Source: Lottia gigantea (taxonomy: Eukaryota > Mollusca > Gastropoda > Lottiidae). From it: DNA of 64,000 bases. Of this stretch, positions 62,351 through 64,000 are shown one piece after another (the first letter of the stretch is position 1; each line of letters starts with the position of its first letter). The DNA lies in contig NW_008708401.1 of assembly GCF_000327385.1 (NCBI RefSeq), positions 1,998,500-2,062,499 of the forward strand, in the 5' to 3' direction. The translations under genes and the position numbers were made by a program. The notes under the pieces are model-generated. The model was not told where the DNA came from and did not search any database. It saw nothing but the letters and a program-made list of their open reading frames with translations.

Positions 62351-62539
62351 CCAACCTTTATTCCATCTGTGCGTTTTTGGACCAGCAAACGACCCCTCAG
62401 TCTCCATCCAAATCGAACCAGATCCAAGTCCGTACCCAATGCTACAATTATAACAGCTACCAAACCAGTACCAATCACTACGTCGACAACCATTATATCC
62501 GCTACCAAACCAAGGACAACTCATTGTGGAATCTACCTG

Positions 62540-63020
62540 CTGTGAAGAAATCTACCTTAATTATTGGATCATCTAACCTGAAACGAATTACCAAACCAGT
62601 TCAGACAATTCTTACCCTGGTGCCCAAATCCATCACATACAGTCAATCCTGGAATCATACGACCATGATCCCAAACCTACAACCGTTATTCTTCATGTAG
62701 GCCACAACAACCGTGATCAGCAACCAAAGACCTCCTTTAACCAAGCCCAGAAATAAATCGCTACAGCCAACAAAACCTTCCCAAACTCCAAGATCCTCTT
62801 CACATGTTTACCCATCTCAAATAAAATCTCGAAGAAAGCACAACAGAACCTCAGCACTTTCAACAACATAATGATGGAGTCCAATATCAACAGCGCAATA
62901 ATCTTAACACCCTACGAAGAAGAATTCGAACCAGTTGATAATCCTCATTTGTCTCCAGAAACAGCAAACAGTATTTATTTGTTTTGGATACACCAGCTTC
63001 AAGCATCGAGTAAGTCTTTA
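62540..63020 (+). mobile_element. SGNH-hydrolase-like region of the Penelope-like element
   Basis: Translated pieces carry the marks of an SGNH/GDSL-type domain as found in other retroelements: a first block STLIIGSSNLKRI, a third block VILHVGHNNRD, and a last block with the DxxH pattern, DNPHLSPETANSI. The spacing and order are right for an SGNH fold. It is part of the same broken copy and is listed separately because of its domain content. Whether the enzyme function ever applied in this lineage is unknown. Confidence 0.5.
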
Positions 63021-63199
63021 AACTAATTACTGGGGATAAAAATACTGAGAGGCCACCGCTGGGCCAAACTGTAGTTAACTTGAGCCGCAAAATTCTCTCA
63101 CCCCTTCAGCATTCAATCTTAGACCGTGGACTTAAGTTTATTCCGACACAGAAGATAGCCAACTTAAATTATCTTCAACGAAATCTTAGCTGCACATAT

Positions 63200-63839
63200 T
63201 TTTTTCAGAAACTCATTATTTTGCAACTCTACGAATAAAAGGTACCCGATCCAGGAACATCTAACATGTGAACATTCGAATGTAACATATTTAATTTCAT
63301 GCAAGAAATGCCCCAAACAATATGTAGGTGAAACTAAGAATAATTTACGAACTCGTTTTAATGCTCATAGGTCGGATATCAAATTAAAGAAAGACAAGTC
63401 TGTTTCTAATCATTTCAACCTCGACAACCATTTAATAGACGATCTCAACCTAATCCCAATTGAGCGCATAGAAATTGACTTGCCCGAAGATGAAACTACC
63501 AAATTCCGTCAATCTAGGGAAGCCCATTGGATTGAGACGTTGAATACAGCAAGACCTATAGGACTAAATATTCACCATAATGTAGGCATAGCACCCTTTG
63601 TTATCCCGTTCAATACAACCAGCAATCGAGCAAGCAAGATAGTTAATGCCCACTATAAAAGCCTTCAAGAGAAATTCCCCCATGTCTATAAGCAGAAAAT
63701 GATAATTGCATATTCAAAAAATAAGAACTTAAATGATAATATTGTTCATAGTAAACTAAAAACAATCAGTATACATAACAGATACTATACTTCTCGCCCA
63801 TTGGGCGAGTTATTCTTTCTGATTTCAGATCAGAATTAG
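63200..63839 (+). mobile_element. GIY-YIG endonuclease region of the Penelope-like element
   Basis: The frame reads CEHSNVTYLISCKKCPKQYV followed by GETKNNLRTRFNAHRSD and SVSNHFN, then EAHWIETLNTARPIGLN. YLISCKxCxxxYVGET with the CxxC pair, R-x-R-F-x-x-H and a later acidic E-x-x-W-I are the standard pattern of the Penelope-like GIY-YIG endonuclease, which nicks target DNA for priming. The frame ends at a stop after ISDQN. It belongs to a broken element. Confidence 0.85.
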
Positions 63840-64000
63840 AACAGAAGAAAACCCAATATCAAAACCCTTAATCCTATAATTTCTAAATAAAGTGTCTGCT
63901 CCACCCTAGGCCCGTACATTTGGGAGATTCAAACCCTCCCTTCCCCGATATCTATATTTTTATTACTATTTATTTTATTAAATAATAAGCACTTTCCCAA
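63840..64000 (+). other. 3' flank of the Penelope-like element to window end
   Basis: Non-coding sequence after the last frame, containing AATAAA at about 63885-63890 that could be the element's poly(A) signal. The element boundary is not visible. Confidence 0.4.

Larger units (their letters stand above)
61050..64000 (+). mobile_element. Penelope-like retroelement, broken, runs off the window
   Basis: Base composition changes to C/A-rich at about 61050. In order, the element shows a Pro/Thr/Ser-rich N-terminal region (61166-61940), an interrupting LINE, an SGNH-hydrolase-like region (about 62540-63020), a short stretch typical of the segment before the RT of Penelope-like elements (VVNLSRKILSPL, 63072), and a GIY-YIG C-terminal region ending at 63839. 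The central RT core is not seen. It looks broken, with several breaks, and is a fossil copy. It lies in the sense direction in the receptor gene's intron. No terminal repeats are visible; the 3' end may lie beyond the window. Confidence 0.75.

Noticed and set aside
62186-62545. Plus-strand frames crossing the LINE
   Set aside because: They read the antisense of the LINE and then the Penelope-like element, and are not genes.

Overview
The window is AT-rich animal DNA, with short exons in long introns bounded by ordinary GT-AG sites. The gene set (a Musashi/Rbp6-type RNA-binding protein, an FMRFamide-receptor-like GPCR, paxillin and a Cys-loop receptor), the many intronic microsatellites and the Penelope-like and LINE remnants fit an invertebrate bilaterian. 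A lophotrochozoan, most likely a mollusc, is my inference; nothing in the window proves it.

Layout. (1) 1-9015: no recognised coding, probably intron or upstream sequence of the Musashi gene. (2) 9016-20241, plus strand: the 3' half of a Musashi-family gene, from the RNP1 strand of RRM2 to a stop right after the conserved C-terminal peptide. Six exons join in consistent phase, and one or two further in-phase candidate cassette exons lie between them. An AT-rich 3' UTR follows. (3) 25663-26802, minus strand: a complete intronless class A GPCR coding sequence with a splice acceptor just upstream of its ATG. (4) 26830-40212: mostly gene-poor, with decayed duplications, one possible small secreted protein ORF, a lone pogo/Tigger-like terminus and probably the long 3' UTR of paxillin. 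(5) 40213-57711, minus strand: a complete paxillin gene. Ten coding exons join in perfect phase to 547 residues with five LD motifs and four LIM domains. A non-coding first exon at about 58448-58560 carries a 15-residue upstream ORF. (6) 60250-60489, plus strand: the first coding exon of a nicotinic-receptor-like Cys-loop subunit, transcribed divergently from paxillin. (7) About 61050-64000, plus strand: a broken Penelope-like retroelement with an SGNH-hydrolase-like region and a GIY-YIG C-terminal region, sitting in the first intron of the receptor gene and interrupted by a 5'-truncated LINE on the minus strand.

The genes do not form a pathway. Musashi controls translation of target mRNAs, the GPCR and the Cys-loop subunit are neuronal-type receptors, and paxillin is a focal-adhesion scaffold. 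The most useful observations are the phase-preserving cassette exon in Musashi, an intronic pre-miRNA-like hairpin, the paxillin upstream ORF, the SGNH-like region in the Penelope-like element, and a strongly over-represented palindrome TAGGCCTA across the window. All exon boundaries and repeat limits were read by hand and have not been confirmed by alignment or transcripts.
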